Shown here piece after piece: positions 8,003-16,665 of a DNA stretch of 64,000 bases. Positions within the stretch are counted from its first letter, which is position 1; every line of letters begins with the position of its first letter. The position numbers and the translations under genes were made by a program. This stretch comes from Ravibacter sp964559125. Lineage in GTDB: Bacteria > Bacteroidota > Bacteroidia > Cytophagales > Spirosomataceae. The stretch lies in NCBI GenBank assembly GCA_964559125.1, contig CAZLGW010000006.1:1-64000 (forward strand). The letters run 5' to 3'. The notes below the pieces were generated by a model that saw only the letters and a program-made list of their open reading frames with translations, was not told where the DNA came from and made no database searches.

Positions 8003-9226
8003 ATGAGTAACTCGAAAAGATATCCGTGGGTGGTAGTGGCTCTCCTCTGGGTAGTGGCGCTGCTCAACTATCTCGACCGGCAGATGCTGGCTACCATGCG
8101 CCCTTCTATGCAGGTAGACATTGAAGAGCTGCAGATGGCCGTTAATTTCGGGCGGCTGATGGCGGTATTCCTATGGATTTACGGGTTTGTGAGCCCGATA
8201 GCGGGAATCGCCGCGGACCGGTTTAACCGCAAGTGGCTGATAGTCGGCAGCCTGTTTGTATGGAGCGCTGTAACATTGCTGATGGGCTATTCCAGCACAT
8301 TCGAAGAGCTATATGTATTGAGAGCTATTATGGGCTTTAGCGAGGCGCTTTACATCCCGACCGCCCTGGCGCTGATTGCCGACTACCATAGTTCCAAAAC
8401 CCATTCGCTTGCGATAGGGCTGCACCTGACCGGCTTATACATCGGCCAGGCACTGGGCGGGTTCGGCGCCACCATTGCATCGACCTTTTCGTGGGAAGCA
8501 GCCTTCAGGGGATTCGGGGCTCTCGGGATGGCTTATGCCGTTATACTGATACTTTTTCTAAAGGAAAAGCGGCCAACCATTGAAACAGATTCCGGGAACC
8601 AGCAGCCGGAAAGGGTGCCTGTAGTAAAAGCGATGAAACTCCTCTTTTCCAATATATCCTTCTGGATCATCCTGTTCTTTTTTGCTATTCCGAGCCTTCC
8701 CGGTTGGGCGATAAAAAACTGGCTGCCTACTCTCTTTGCCAATAACCTTCAGCTGGATATGTCGATAGCAGGACCGGCCTCTACAGTTACCATTGCCGTT
8801 TCGTCGCTCATCGGCGTGGTATTGGGCGGAATCCTGAGCGACAAATGGGTGCAGCGGAATATCAGGGGCCGTATTTACGTGAGCGGGATCGGGATGGGCC
8901 TGGCTATCCCGGCATTGGTCCTGATCGGCCTGGGTGATTCGATTACCGCAGTAATCGGAGCCGCTCTCTGCTTTGGTTTCGGCTTCGGGTTGTCCGACGC
9001 CAACAATATGCCGATACTCTGCCAGTTTGTACCCGCAAGCTATCGCTCTACCGCCTATGGCATCATGAACATGACAGGTGTCTTTGCAGGCGCCATCATT
9101 ACCGATATCCTCGGAAAATCTACCGATTCCGGCAATCTTGGCCGTGACTTTGCCATACTGGCCGGGATCGTGGCAGTGGCGCTGATCGTTCAGCAAACCT
9201 TTCTACGTCCAAAACAAAATGGCTAA
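8003..9226 (+). CDS. MFS transporter, anion:cation symporter type
   Basis: A 407-residue carrier with about 12 hydrophobic segments. The first helix carries LLNYLDRQMLATMRPSM, the NYLDRQ signature of the ACS family (hexuronate, galactonate and sialic-acid carriers). Loop 2-3 shows IAADRFNRKWLIVG, the MFS D-R-x-x-R-K motif. It starts 26 bp after the lyase and overlaps the epimerase by 8 bp, so co-translation is likely. Context suggests import of Neu5Ac or another acidic sugar. With the SSS fusion this makes two candidate sialic-acid importers in one locus, so one may handle a derivative. Confidence 0.8.
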   Translation: MSNSKRYPWVVVALLWVVALLNYLDRQMLATMRPSMQVDIEELQMAVNFGRLMAVFLWIYGFVSPIAGIAADRFNRKWLIVGSLFVWSAVTLLMGYSSTFEELYVLRAIMGFSEALYIPTALALIADYHSSKTHSLAIGLHLTGLYIGQALGGFGATIASTFSWEAAFRGFGALGMAYAVILILFLKEKRPTIETDSGNQQPERVPVVKAMKLLFSNISFWIILFFFAIPSLPGWAIKNWLPTLFANNLQLDMSIAGPASTVTIAVSSLIGVVLGGILSDKWVQRNIRGRIYVSGIGMGLAIPALVLIGLGDSITAVIGAALCFGFGFGLSDANNMPILCQFVPASYRSTAYGIMNMTGVFAGAIITDILGKSTDSGNLGRDFAILAGIVAVALIVQQTFLRPKQNG

Positions 9227-10421
9227 GATGACCTACACCATCAGCGAACTGACCGCGCTCAGGGATTTCTATCGCGACAGGCTTCTGGGAGATACTGTTC
9301 CCTTCTGGTTCCCGCGCTCCTATGACCGGGAGCATGACGGGTTCCTGCTTATGCGTGATGCCGACGGTTCACTTATCGACGATGACAAAGCTGTCTGGAT
9401 ACAGGGCCGGGCCACGTGGCTGCTGGCAACACTCTATGACACCATCGAACCCAGGCAGGAATGGCTGGACGGCGCCGGGCTCGGGTATGATTTCCTGAAC
9501 AGGCATTGCTTCGATGCAGACGGGCGGATGTTCTTCCATGTCACCCGCGACGGACGGCCTATCCGGAAAAGACGGTATTTCTATTCCGAGACCTTTTATG
9601 TCATCGCCGCGGCGGCCTACGCAAAGATCAGCGGCAGCCAGGAAGCAGCAGACCGGGCGAGAAGGATATTCGGGGAGTGCATTCGTTTCGCCACAACTCC
9701 GGGCCTGCTCCCTTCAAAATTCACGGATACCCGTCCGGCGATGGGCATCGGTACCCCCATGATCATGATCAATACGGCACAGCAGCTACGCGAAACCATC
9801 GGAGACCCGCGCTGCGACGAATGGATCAGCACCTGGATAGACCAGATCGAAACGTATTTTGTAAAAGACGACATCCGCTGCGTCATGGAGCAGGTCGCGC
9901 CCGACGGCAGTATCATTAACCACATAGACGGCAGGACCCTCAATCCCGGGCATGCCATCGAAGGCGCCTGGTTTATCCTGCACGAGGCGCTGTACCGGAA
10001 GGACGACCGTCTTAAGGCGCTGGGCTGCCGCATGCTGGATTATATGTGGGAAAGAGGATGGGATGAGGAGTACGGCGGTATCCTCTACTTCCGCGACGTT
10101 TTCGGTAAGCCGGTCCAGGAATACTGGCAGGATATGAAATTCTGGTGGCCGCAAAACGAAACCATCATCGCCACACTCCTGGCTTTCCTGGCAACCGGCG
10201 ACGAAAAATACGCGCAACGGCACCGCCTTATACACCAATACGCCTACGAACATTTCCCGGATAAGCTGCACGGCGAATGGTTCGGCTACCTGCACCGCGA
10301 CGGCCGCATAGCGCAAACAGCAAAAGGAAATCTTTTCAAAGGCCCGTTCCACCTTCCCCGGCAGGAATGGTATTGTCTCCGGATACTGGACAACTACTTA
10401 AAATCGTATTCCAATACATAA
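9219..10421 (+). CDS. N-acylglucosamine 2-epimerase (AGE/RenBP family)
   Basis: A 400-residue (alpha/alpha)6-barrel enzyme, close to the usual 390-420 residues. Family landmarks: KAVWIQGRATWLLATLY, the catalytic-His region NPGHAIEGAWFILHEA, the KFWWPQNETIIATL segment and the C-terminal HGEWFGYLHRDG. Known reaction: interconversion of ManNAc and GlcNAc, the step after NanA in the Bacteroides-type pathway that lacks ManNAc kinase. The ATG overlaps the last 8 bases of the MFS gene; a second ATG three codons in is also possible. Cellobiose 2-epimerases share the fold, but operon position argues for ManNAc. Confidence 0.85.
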   Translation: MAKMTYTISELTALRDFYRDRLLGDTVPFWFPRSYDREHDGFLLMRDADGSLIDDDKAVWIQGRATWLLATLYDTIEPRQEWLDGAGLGYDFLNRHCFDADGRMFFHVTRDGRPIRKRRYFYSETFYVIAAAAYAKISGSQEAADRARRIFGECIRFATTPGLLPSKFTDTRPAMGIGTPMIMINTAQQLRETIGDPRCDEWISTWIDQIETYFVKDDIRCVMEQVAPDGSIINHIDGRTLNPGHAIEGAWFILHEALYRKDDRLKALGCRMLDYMWERGWDEEYGGILYFRDVFGKPVQEYWQDMKFWWPQNETIIATLLAFLATGDEKYAQRHRLIHQYAYEHFPDKLHGEWFGYLHRDGRIAQTAKGNLFKGPFHLPRQEWYCLRILDNYLKSYSNT

Positions 10422-10441
10422 AAGCGCTTATCCGAAAACCT

Positions 10442-11257
10442 ATGCATCCCGATATATCCAATTTGTTTGACCTGGAAGGGCAGACCGCACTGATCACCGG
10501 CGGCTCCTCCGTATTGGGTTACGAAGCAGCGTCCATACTGGCGGCGGCCGGCTGCGCCGTGGCGATCACATCCCGGAAGCTTGACAAAGCGGCGAAAGCC
10601 GCAGAACAACTGCAAAAGGACTACGGCGTAGAAACATTGTCTCTCGAAATGGATCACACCAATCCGGAGCAGGTAGACGCCTGTGCAAGCCGGGTAAAGG
10701 CATGGCGCCCTACCCTGGATATCCTCGTGAATAACGCCGGAGGAGGATCCGGTTCCAGCATCGCCTATCTTTTCGAACGCAACCCGAAAGACATCTTCAA
10801 CGGTGTTCAGAATAACCTCACCGGCACGATCTATTGCTGCAAGGCATTCGGGGCCATGATGATGGAACAGAAATCGGGTGTTATGATCAATATTGCATCT
10901 ATCGCCGGGCTCATCGGCCGCGACCGCCGTATGTACCAGGCAGCGGGAATGCTGGGCCAGCCCGTAGATTACGCAGCAGCCAAAGCCGGCGTAATAGGCC
11001 TCACCCGCGACCTTGCGGGATTTTTATCTCCACACGGTATCCGCGTAAACAGTATTTCTCCGGGCGGCTTTACCGGTCCTGAGCGCGGTCATCATCCCGC
11101 CTTCGTAGCGGCATACAGCGATCGCACCCCCCTCGGGAGGATGGGCCGCGACGGCCGGGATCTGAAAGGAGTCATCCTTTTCCTTGCCTCCGCAGCTTCA
11201 GGTTATATTACAGGTCAGAACATCGTGGTAGACGGAGGATTTTCGACATGGCAATAA
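10442..11257 (+). CDS. Short-chain dehydrogenase/reductase
   Basis: A 271-residue classical SDR. I start it at the ATG at 10442 because this is the natural SDR N-terminus (Rossmann strand at about 15) and lies 20 bp after the epimerase stop; the open frame extends another 55 codons upstream without SDR similarity. TGGSSVLG at 19-26 is the nucleotide-binding glycine motif, NNAG is at 97-100, and the catalytic triad is Ser153 (NIASIAG), Tyr177 and Lys181 (YAAAK). The C-terminus GYITGQNIVVDGGFSTW is typical of gluconate 5-dehydrogenase-like SDRs. Cytoplasmic. The exact sugar substrate is unknown; pairing with the adjoining Gfo/Idh/MocA gene (10-bp overlap) suggests joint redox processing of an acyl-sugar. 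Confidence 0.8.
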   Translation: MHPDISNLFDLEGQTALITGGSSVLGYEAASILAAAGCAVAITSRKLDKAAKAAEQLQKDYGVETLSLEMDHTNPEQVDACASRVKAWRPTLDILVNNAGGGSGSSIAYLFERNPKDIFNGVQNNLTGTIYCCKAFGAMMMEQKSGVMINIASIAGLIGRDRRMYQAAGMLGQPVDYAAAKAGVIGLTRDLAGFLSPHGIRVNSISPGGFTGPERGHHPAFVAAYSDRTPLGRMGRDGRDLKGVILFLASAASGYITGQNIVVDGGFSTWQ

Positions 11258-12240
11258 AATACAGAATCGTAGTAGTAGGGCTGGGTTCCATAGGACTACG
11301 CCACGCAAGACTGCTCAAAGAGAGAGAAGACGTCCGGGTTGAAATACTGGAAGTGAATCCTGCTACCGCCGCCGCCGCGAAAGAAACGCTTGGAGAGGTG
11401 ATAAACCATACTTCCTTCGACGATATGCTGGCGACCAAACCGGATATCGTCTGGCTGGCCACCCCCACTCCGCTACATGCGGAACAATCGATCCGGGCGC
11501 TCAAGGCCGGTATTCACGTGTTTTGCGAGAAGCCGATGACGGCTACGCTGGAAGAAGCCCGGGAAGTTTCCTCGCTGGCAGAAGAGACGGGACTTGCTTT
11601 CGGAGTCGGTTTCTTCCTACACTTCGGGAAGGGAATACAACTACTGAAAGAACTCATTGACCAGGGAAAGCTCGGGAATGTGCTACACCTCCATGCACGA
11701 GTAGGTACTTACATCACGCTCGTTAATTCCCTTTCAAAATACCAGGCCTCTCATCCGGGATCCCTATTTTTCGACTATGCACACCAGGCGGATCTTGTGT
11801 ACTGGCTGCTGAACCGTCGTCCTGAAAGTGTCTATGCACCAGGATTCCAGGGCGGTAACATGGAGTTCAGCGCTGCTCCGAATGTGGCCGATATTGTGCT
11901 CGAATATGATGCGCAGCTGAGTTCCCACATCCACCTGAACTACGTACAAATGCCCCAGCGCCATTGTTATGAAGTCACCGGTGACGAGGGATGGGCCGTG
12001 CTGGACTACGAACAAGGGACGCTGCGGGTAGGGTACAAAAAGTCTCAGTCGGTCGACACGATCAGTTTCCAGCAGGAAAGGGACGATATTTTCCGCGCAG
12101 AACATGCCGCTTTCCTGGAGGCAGTCGAAGGGCGGCGACGCCCCGAAACCTCTGCAGCAGACGGGTTGGTTTCCACGGCTATCTGTGAGGCGATAATGAA
12201 ATCCTGGCAGAGGGGGATGAAAATAGGGGTTGAATATTGA
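11248..12240 (+). CDS. Gfo/Idh/MocA family oxidoreductase
   Basis: A 330-residue NAD(P)-dependent dehydrogenase. The Rossmann motif is GLGSIG at 11-16, the conserved EKP is at 94-96 (VFCEKPMT), and a dimerisation/substrate domain follows with FDYAHQADLVYWLL carrying the catalytic D-x-x-x-H-like positions. It overlaps the SDR by 10 bp and ends the + strand operon. Known relatives oxidise or reduce sugars, inositols and amino-sugars, including steps on sialic-acid derivatives in Bacteroidota; the substrate here is inferred only. Its last 133 bases are repeated almost perfectly at 20258-20390. Confidence 0.82.
   Translation: MAIKYRIVVVGLGSIGLRHARLLKEREDVRVEILEVNPATAAAAKETLGEVINHTSFDDMLATKPDIVWLATPTPLHAEQSIRALKAGIHVFCEKPMTATLEEAREVSSLAEETGLAFGVGFFLHFGKGIQLLKELIDQGKLGNVLHLHARVGTYITLVNSLSKYQASHPGSLFFDYAHQADLVYWLLNRRPESVYAPGFQGGNMEFSAAPNVADIVLEYDAQLSSHIHLNYVQMPQRHCYEVTGDEGWAVLDYEQGTLRVGYKKSQSVDTISFQQERDDIFRAEHAAFLEAVEGRRRPETSAADGLVSTAICEAIMKSWQRGMKIGVEY
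12108..12240 (+). repeat. Direct repeat, left copy (3' end of Gfo/Idh/MocA gene)
   Basis: Bases 12108-12240, up to and including the TGA stop, match 20258-20390 with two differences by eye (C/T and A/G), a constant offset of 8150 bp. This copy is inside the intact gene. Confidence 0.95.
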
Positions 12241-12279
12241 CTATATTGAAACCCAATACGACATCGAAGAACATAGTTT

Positions 12280-12840
12280 TCAGGGCGTCAATAAATACAA
12301 TTCCATTGCCACTTTTTTCAATGCCTCAATAACTGCAACCGTTATGCGGTCTCCTTTTTCCGGAGAGGCAAGCGTGGGATCTCCATATACTCCGTTCGGA
12401 GTCATTGATTTCATAGTTCTGAAATAGGATGCCCGGGGACTGTTCAGCATGTCGCCCTCCGCCCACTCAAAAGTTGCTACCCTATCCCCCTTTACGATTT
12501 CTGCTTCGTTTACCAGATGAGGAGCGATTATCTTCATAAGGGCAGTTTCGAATTCACAGGCATGGCCCGTCGCTCCAAAACCGCCCTCCGTAATACCAGT
12601 CAGCTCGTCGCGTGCTACGGTCCACCACGTAAGCCCTACAAGGTGGATTTCAGGGTACTTGTACCCGAGGTCTTCCAGCAATAACTGCATTACGGCCTGA
12701 TTTCCACCGTGACTGTTGAACAGGATGATCTTACGAAACCCGTGGTGCATTACGGATTCGACGAGATCACTTACTACCGCTATAAATGTTGAATGCTTGA
12801 GAGTTAGACTTCCTGAAAATGTAAAAAGAAGATTTATCAG
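12280..12840 (-). pseudogene. Creatininase-family amidohydrolase, 5'-truncated
   Basis: The open frame runs from just after a stop at 12841 and reads FSGSLTLKHSTFIAVVSDLV, then VMHHGFRKIILFNSHGGN, GHACEFETALMKI and a complete C-terminus. That corresponds to the second half of creatininase proteins, including the SHGGN and H-A-x-E-x-ET metal/active-site motifs. The N-terminal third with the usual G-S-x-E-x-H-G-x-H-L-P-x-x-T-D metal ligands is missing, and there is no ATG before VMHHG (12750). It abuts the stop of the MFS remnant (12837-12839), so a deletion has joined the two. Not expected to be functional. Confidence 0.75.
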
Positions 12841-13309
12841 TTAGTAGCTTCCCCGGTAGCACCCGGCGATTCCGCAGCAATAATGGGAGGCTTACGCGTG
12901 AGAAAATGAATGATAATCCAGGCCAGCAGGTACATCCCGGAACAAATGACGAACAGAAGATGATAGCCACCAGTGAGATCCCCGACTGCCTTATATTTGT
13001 CAAGAACAAACCCAACAACCATTGGGAACAGCATTCCACCCACTGCTCCGGACATTGCACCGACAAAGAGTATCCCACTTTGATCCCGATACGGTCGATT
13101 AGCCAACCCCACGATACCAAACCCAACGCATAGGCACCCGTAAAGGCCATTACGATGTAGGCAAAATCGGTCTCCGACCAGCCGAACTCAGGCTCCAGAA
13201 GCGGCTTCAGCAATCCCAGTATCTGCCGGTCAAGGTAATTGATGGTAGTGGCTGAAACGAGCAGAAGCAACAGCCACCACCTGTAGTTATGAATTTTCCG
13301 TTTACCCAT
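12837..13309 (-). pseudogene. MFS transporter with large internal deletion
   Basis: From the ATG at 13309 one frame gives MGKRKIHNYRWWLLLLL...TINYLDRQILGLLKPLL...GWLIDRIGIKVGYSLS, the first two to three helices of an ACS-type MFS carrier. Near 13060-13075 homology jumps to a different frame reading AMSGAVGGMLFPMVVGFVL then GGYHLLFVICSGMYLLAWII, the last two helices of the same family. About 250 residues and the reading frame are lost between them. Intact relatives are about 420-430 residues. It lies just 3' of the PQQ dehydrogenase and was presumably the transporter of that cluster. Confidence 0.8.
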
Positions 13310-13368
13310 TTGGTATGACAGGATTTCAGGTATTAAAAATGCAGCAACACCCACCATAGGGTTGATTA

Positions 13369-15585
13369 CTATTTTGCTCCCCGGGGTTGCGGAAGTGCAA
13401 ATGCGATGTAAACGTCAGAGGACTTAGAATTCATCTTCCCACCTCCGCACGCCAATACTACATATTGCCTCCCTGCAACGCGATAAACTGAAGGTGTCGC
13501 ATAGGCGGCAGCCGGCAATTGGGTTTCGAACAGCAGTTTCCCGGTTGTTTTGTCAAAAGCCCTGAATTTCTCGTCTGGGGTTGCCGCGATAAAAAGCAGT
13601 CCACCCGCCGTTACCACACTTCCTCCCATGTTTTCGGTTCCTGTTTCTGGCTTTCCCTTTTCCAGTCCCTTATAATTTCCTAGTACATTCTTCCATAGGA
13701 CTTTCCCCGTAGCGGTATTGATCGCCGTAAGCGTTCCCCATGGGGGAGATACGGCCGGGAATCCTTCTTTCGTCAAAAACTTCTCAACACTGGCCAGTTC
13801 ATAGGGCAGGTCAAAAAACGGGTGCTTTTCTTTCTCCTGTACATGAAAAACCTCTTTCTGCTTCCCGGTGAGATTGAGAAGATAAGAAGATAGCGCCCCT
13901 ACTTCTCCGGCGTTCAGATGTCCGAAGGCAGGCATCATTCTCCTCCCGGACGACAACAAATGCGAAAAGCTCTTTTCATCATATTTTTTATCGAGCCCGA
14001 TCAGCGATGGAAAATTTGCATTACCCGTCAGGGAAGCGCCATGGCAACTTTCACAATGTTTTGAATACAGCTCCTTTCCAGCTTCCAGGTTTCGTTGCGT
14101 CCGGCTGCTGCGTACTTTTTCCGGCTGCGTTTTTTTCATCGTCACGATCCAGGGAACCTCGTTCGCATTGATATAGAGAATCCCTGTGGCAGGGTCGAAG
14201 GACGGCCCTCCCCATTCCGCTCCTCCCAGAAGCCCTGGAAATACAATGGTTCCCTCCAATCCCGGAGGCGTAAACATTTTACTTCCGTTGTACCTCCTGT
14301 ATCGCTTCAGAATGTCCTGGTAGGACGAATCCGGAATATCCCGGTACAGCATTTCTTCCGTAAACTGGTGGCGGACAAAAGGTTCATAGAAAGTAGGAAA
14401 CGGCTGCGTAGGGGAAGGCTCATCTCCCGGCAGAGCATTGTCGACCGGAACAGCCCTCTCTTCAACCGGGTAAAGCGGTTTTCCCGTCTGACGATCCAGG
14501 ACGAAAATCATTCCATGTTTGGTTACCTGGATTACCGCTTCGCGCTTTTTTCCATTTTTCATGACTGAGACCAACGTTGGGGCCGTCGGGAGATCCCAAT
14601 CCCAGAGATCGTGATGGATTACCTGGTAATGCCACTGCAGCTTGCCCGTAGTGGCATCCAATGCGAGGATACAATCCGAAAACAGGTTATCACCCTTTCT
14701 TTTCGCACCGTAATAGTCGGGATTAGAAGTTCCGGTAGAGGTAAATACCCATCCGCGTTTTTCATCCAGGCTAAATCCTCCCCAGGCGTTTGCTCCTCCT
14801 ACGTAGCGGTAAGCCTCCGGGTCTTTCCACGAATCATAACCCGTTTCCCCGGGGCGCGGTATCGTATGAAAAATCCATTCTATGCTGCCGGTAAACACAT
14901 TATATGCCCTTATATGGCCAGGCGCAGCCTCCGCTCCTTCAGAAAGACTCGTTCCGACAATAATACGATCCTTAAAAATAATCCCCGGAGTTGTCGAGGT
15001 GACCCGGAGTTTGCGTACATCCCGGTCGATGTCAAGCCCGTCGTGAAGCGAAATCTTTCCGTTACTTCCGAAAGATCTGACCGGTTTGCCGGTTTTACTA
15101 TCGATGCAATAAAGGAAGGATCCGACCGTGTAGAAAAGCAGGTCATTGCCTTTTGTATTCGGATACAACGTTAAACCCCGGCAAGCATTGATACCGTAGC
15201 TCACTTCTTCATTCCGTCCTGCCGTATCCAGGGCGGGGTCGAACATCCAACGTTCTGCCCCGGTAGCCGCATCAACAGCAAACAATTTCAACTGTGGCGA
15301 GACTCCATACAACACATCATCCACTACAATAGGATTCACTTGTATCTGGCTGGTCGAGTCGGCATCCCGGGTGTGATAAACCCATGCAACGGTCAGGTCT
15401 TTTACATTAGCAACTGTAATCTCATCCAGACCCGAATATTGTAAACGTTCACTACCTCCTCCGTAAATCTTCCAATCCTGATAAGCAATTTGCCGACACC
15501 GGGTAAACATAGCAAGACTTCCGGCCAATATCAGGAAAAGAAAGGTAGGGGAATAACCCCTTCCTTCTGAGAAATTGAATATCAT
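13369..15585 (-). CDS. PQQ-dependent dehydrogenase with inserted cytochrome c domain
   Basis: About 738 residues from the ATG at 15585 (a TTG two codons upstream is also possible). A hydrophobic N-terminus ending MFTRC suggests a lipoprotein or signal anchor. Then comes an eight-bladed quinoprotein propeller with W-motifs (WKIYGGGSERLQYSGL; TGKLQWHY; NPDYYGAKRKGDNLFSDCILALD). Between late blades lies a class I cytochrome c insert: heme site CESCH at about residue 500 and an MMPAF candidate axial Met, then the propeller resumes at WGTLTAINTATGKVLW. Such proteins oxidise sugars or alcohols in the periplasm and hand electrons to the respiratory chain. The start is 2 bp beyond the stop of the upstream gene (TGATAATG). 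No PQQ biosynthesis genes are in the window. Confidence 0.85.
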   Translation of the reverse strand: MIFNFSEGRGYSPTFLFLILAGSLAMFTRCRQIAYQDWKIYGGGSERLQYSGLDEITVANVKDLTVAWVYHTRDADSTSQIQVNPIVVDDVLYGVSPQLKLFAVDAATGAERWMFDPALDTAGRNEEVSYGINACRGLTLYPNTKGNDLLFYTVGSFLYCIDSKTGKPVRSFGSNGKISLHDGLDIDRDVRKLRVTSTTPGIIFKDRIIVGTSLSEGAEAAPGHIRAYNVFTGSIEWIFHTIPRPGETGYDSWKDPEAYRYVGGANAWGGFSLDEKRGWVFTSTGTSNPDYYGAKRKGDNLFSDCILALDATTGKLQWHYQVIHHDLWDWDLPTAPTLVSVMKNGKKREAVIQVTKHGMIFVLDRQTGKPLYPVEERAVPVDNALPGDEPSPTQPFPTFYEPFVRHQFTEEMLYRDIPDSSYQDILKRYRRYNGSKMFTPPGLEGTIVFPGLLGGAEWGGPSFDPATGILYINANEVPWIVTMKKTQPEKVRSSRTQRNLEAGKELYSKHCESCHGASLTGNANFPSLIGLDKKYDEKSFSHLLSSGRRMMPAFGHLNAGEVGALSSYLLNLTGKQKEVFHVQEKEKHPFFDLPYELASVEKFLTKEGFPAVSPPWGTLTAINTATGKVLWKNVLGNYKGLEKGKPETGTENMGGSVVTAGGLLFIAATPDEKFRAFDKTTGKLLFETQLPAAAYATPSVYRVAGRQYVVLACGGGKMNSKSSDVYIAFALPQPRGAK

Positions 15586-15587
15586 TA

Positions 15588-16616
15588 TCAAGTTAAGGTA
15601 GAATGAACGGCGTTGGACCCATAGTCAAAGTAAGAACCGAGAGGGCGTCCTCTATGCGGCATTGCCAGCACGATCGTCACCACTTCTCCTCTTACACGCA
15701 CATCCCTTACCAGCCCCAAATCGACTATACTAACATCAGCCGTATACAGCTGTGGATCTTTTACAATCTGTAACGCCTCCCAGACAAGTTTTTTGGATAC
15801 GGGCATCCCGTCGGTATCACCCGGCCTGGCAAGCTTGCCGGAAGCCGTAACTACATCGCTGTTTTTAAGCTTTCCCGCGGATACCACCAGGGGAGTAAGT
15901 AATTTCTTCCTCAGTGCTTCTATATCTTCAGCCCCTCCATCAGGGAAAAAAGGTGCTACGGAATACGCATTTTTTTCGTACAAAGTGGTTCCCTCTTTCA
16001 ACTGCACATCTCTGACCGGGTACCGGCTCCATAACTGGCCGTGCCACTGATAGTGGAGGGTAGGAGGGGTATAGTCATGAGCCCAGTCAATCCCGGCGGG
16101 CTCTCCGTGGCCCTGTCCTCCGGAATAATACTCCATGCCATGCTCGCGCTTCAATATCAGTCTTTCTATCTGCCCGGTTTGTTTCGATAGGTGTACTTTG
16201 TAAAATTCATTTTCCAGGGAAAGCCCGAACCCTTCTCCCGTCGTGATGAGATCGGATGGATAAAGCGGGAGTTCCGCATAGGCAGCAGCATCCAGAACCG
16301 GTGTCCCCGGAGACGATTCTTCCGCCTGGGCCTGGAGCGCTGAATTCCGGAGCGAATCCGTCAAAGCCCTTACCATACGATAGTTCTTTTGCTCCCAGGC
16401 TTTTTGCAAAAGTGCCACTTTCTCCCCGAAGCGCTCGGTACGACTCCAATAACGGGGTCTCTCCGGATCTGGCGGAATGCCGGCTTTATGATTAGAGGTG
16501 GCAATTGTCGGGAAGGATACGCCCGCCACTCCGGTCAATCCCATTCCCAGGAATGCCCTTCGCTTTATGCCGGAAGATCCATTTTTATTTTTTTGATGAA
16601 AGGTCGGTTTTTTCAT
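15588..16616 (-). CDS. Tat-type secreted protein with DUF59/MIP18-like C-terminus
   Basis: 342 residues. The N-terminus has IKRRAFLGMGLTGVAGVSFP, a twin-arginine-type signal. A middle part (about 120-210) reads LENEFYKVHLSKQTGQIERLIL, like the beta-sandwich substrate domain at the end of alpha-mannosidase-type or GH-like proteins. Residues about 285-342 match the DUF59/MIP18 (PaaD, SufT) fold: WEALQIVKDPQLYTADVSIV then DLGLVRDVRVRGEVVTIVLAMP. The domain stops right after GSNAVHSTLT, roughly 40 residues earlier than family members normally end, so the 3' end may have been lost. DUF59 proteins usually act in Fe-S assembly in the cytoplasm; an exported one is unusual. Function unknown. Upstream partner of the PQQ dehydrogenase. 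Confidence 0.6.
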   Translation of the reverse strand: MKKPTFHQKNKNGSSGIKRRAFLGMGLTGVAGVSFPTIATSNHKAGIPPDPERPRYWSRTERFGEKVALLQKAWEQKNYRMVRALTDSLRNSALQAQAEESSPGTPVLDAAAYAELPLYPSDLITTGEGFGLSLENEFYKVHLSKQTGQIERLILKREHGMEYYSGGQGHGEPAGIDWAHDYTPPTLHYQWHGQLWSRYPVRDVQLKEGTTLYEKNAYSVAPFFPDGGAEDIEALRKKLLTPLVVSAGKLKNSDVVTASGKLARPGDTDGMPVSKKLVWEALQIVKDPQLYTADVSIVDLGLVRDVRVRGEVVTIVLAMPHRGRPLGSYFDYGSNAVHSTLT

Positions 16617-16665
16617 AGGGTCAGCTACTCCGTAGGAATATTATTTATAAAAATGAAATCTTCTC

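Noticed and set aside
8558..9196. Long opposite-strand open frames inside the MFS, epimerase, sigma and SusC genes (e.g. 8558-9196 and 9786-10352).
   Set aside because: Composition is the mirror of strongly conserved coding sequence on the other strand; no start signals or family motifs.
10277..10441. 55-codon N-terminal extension of the SDR open frame.
   Set aside because: It overlaps the epimerase gene in another frame and lacks SDR similarity; the ATG at 10442 gives the normal N-terminus.
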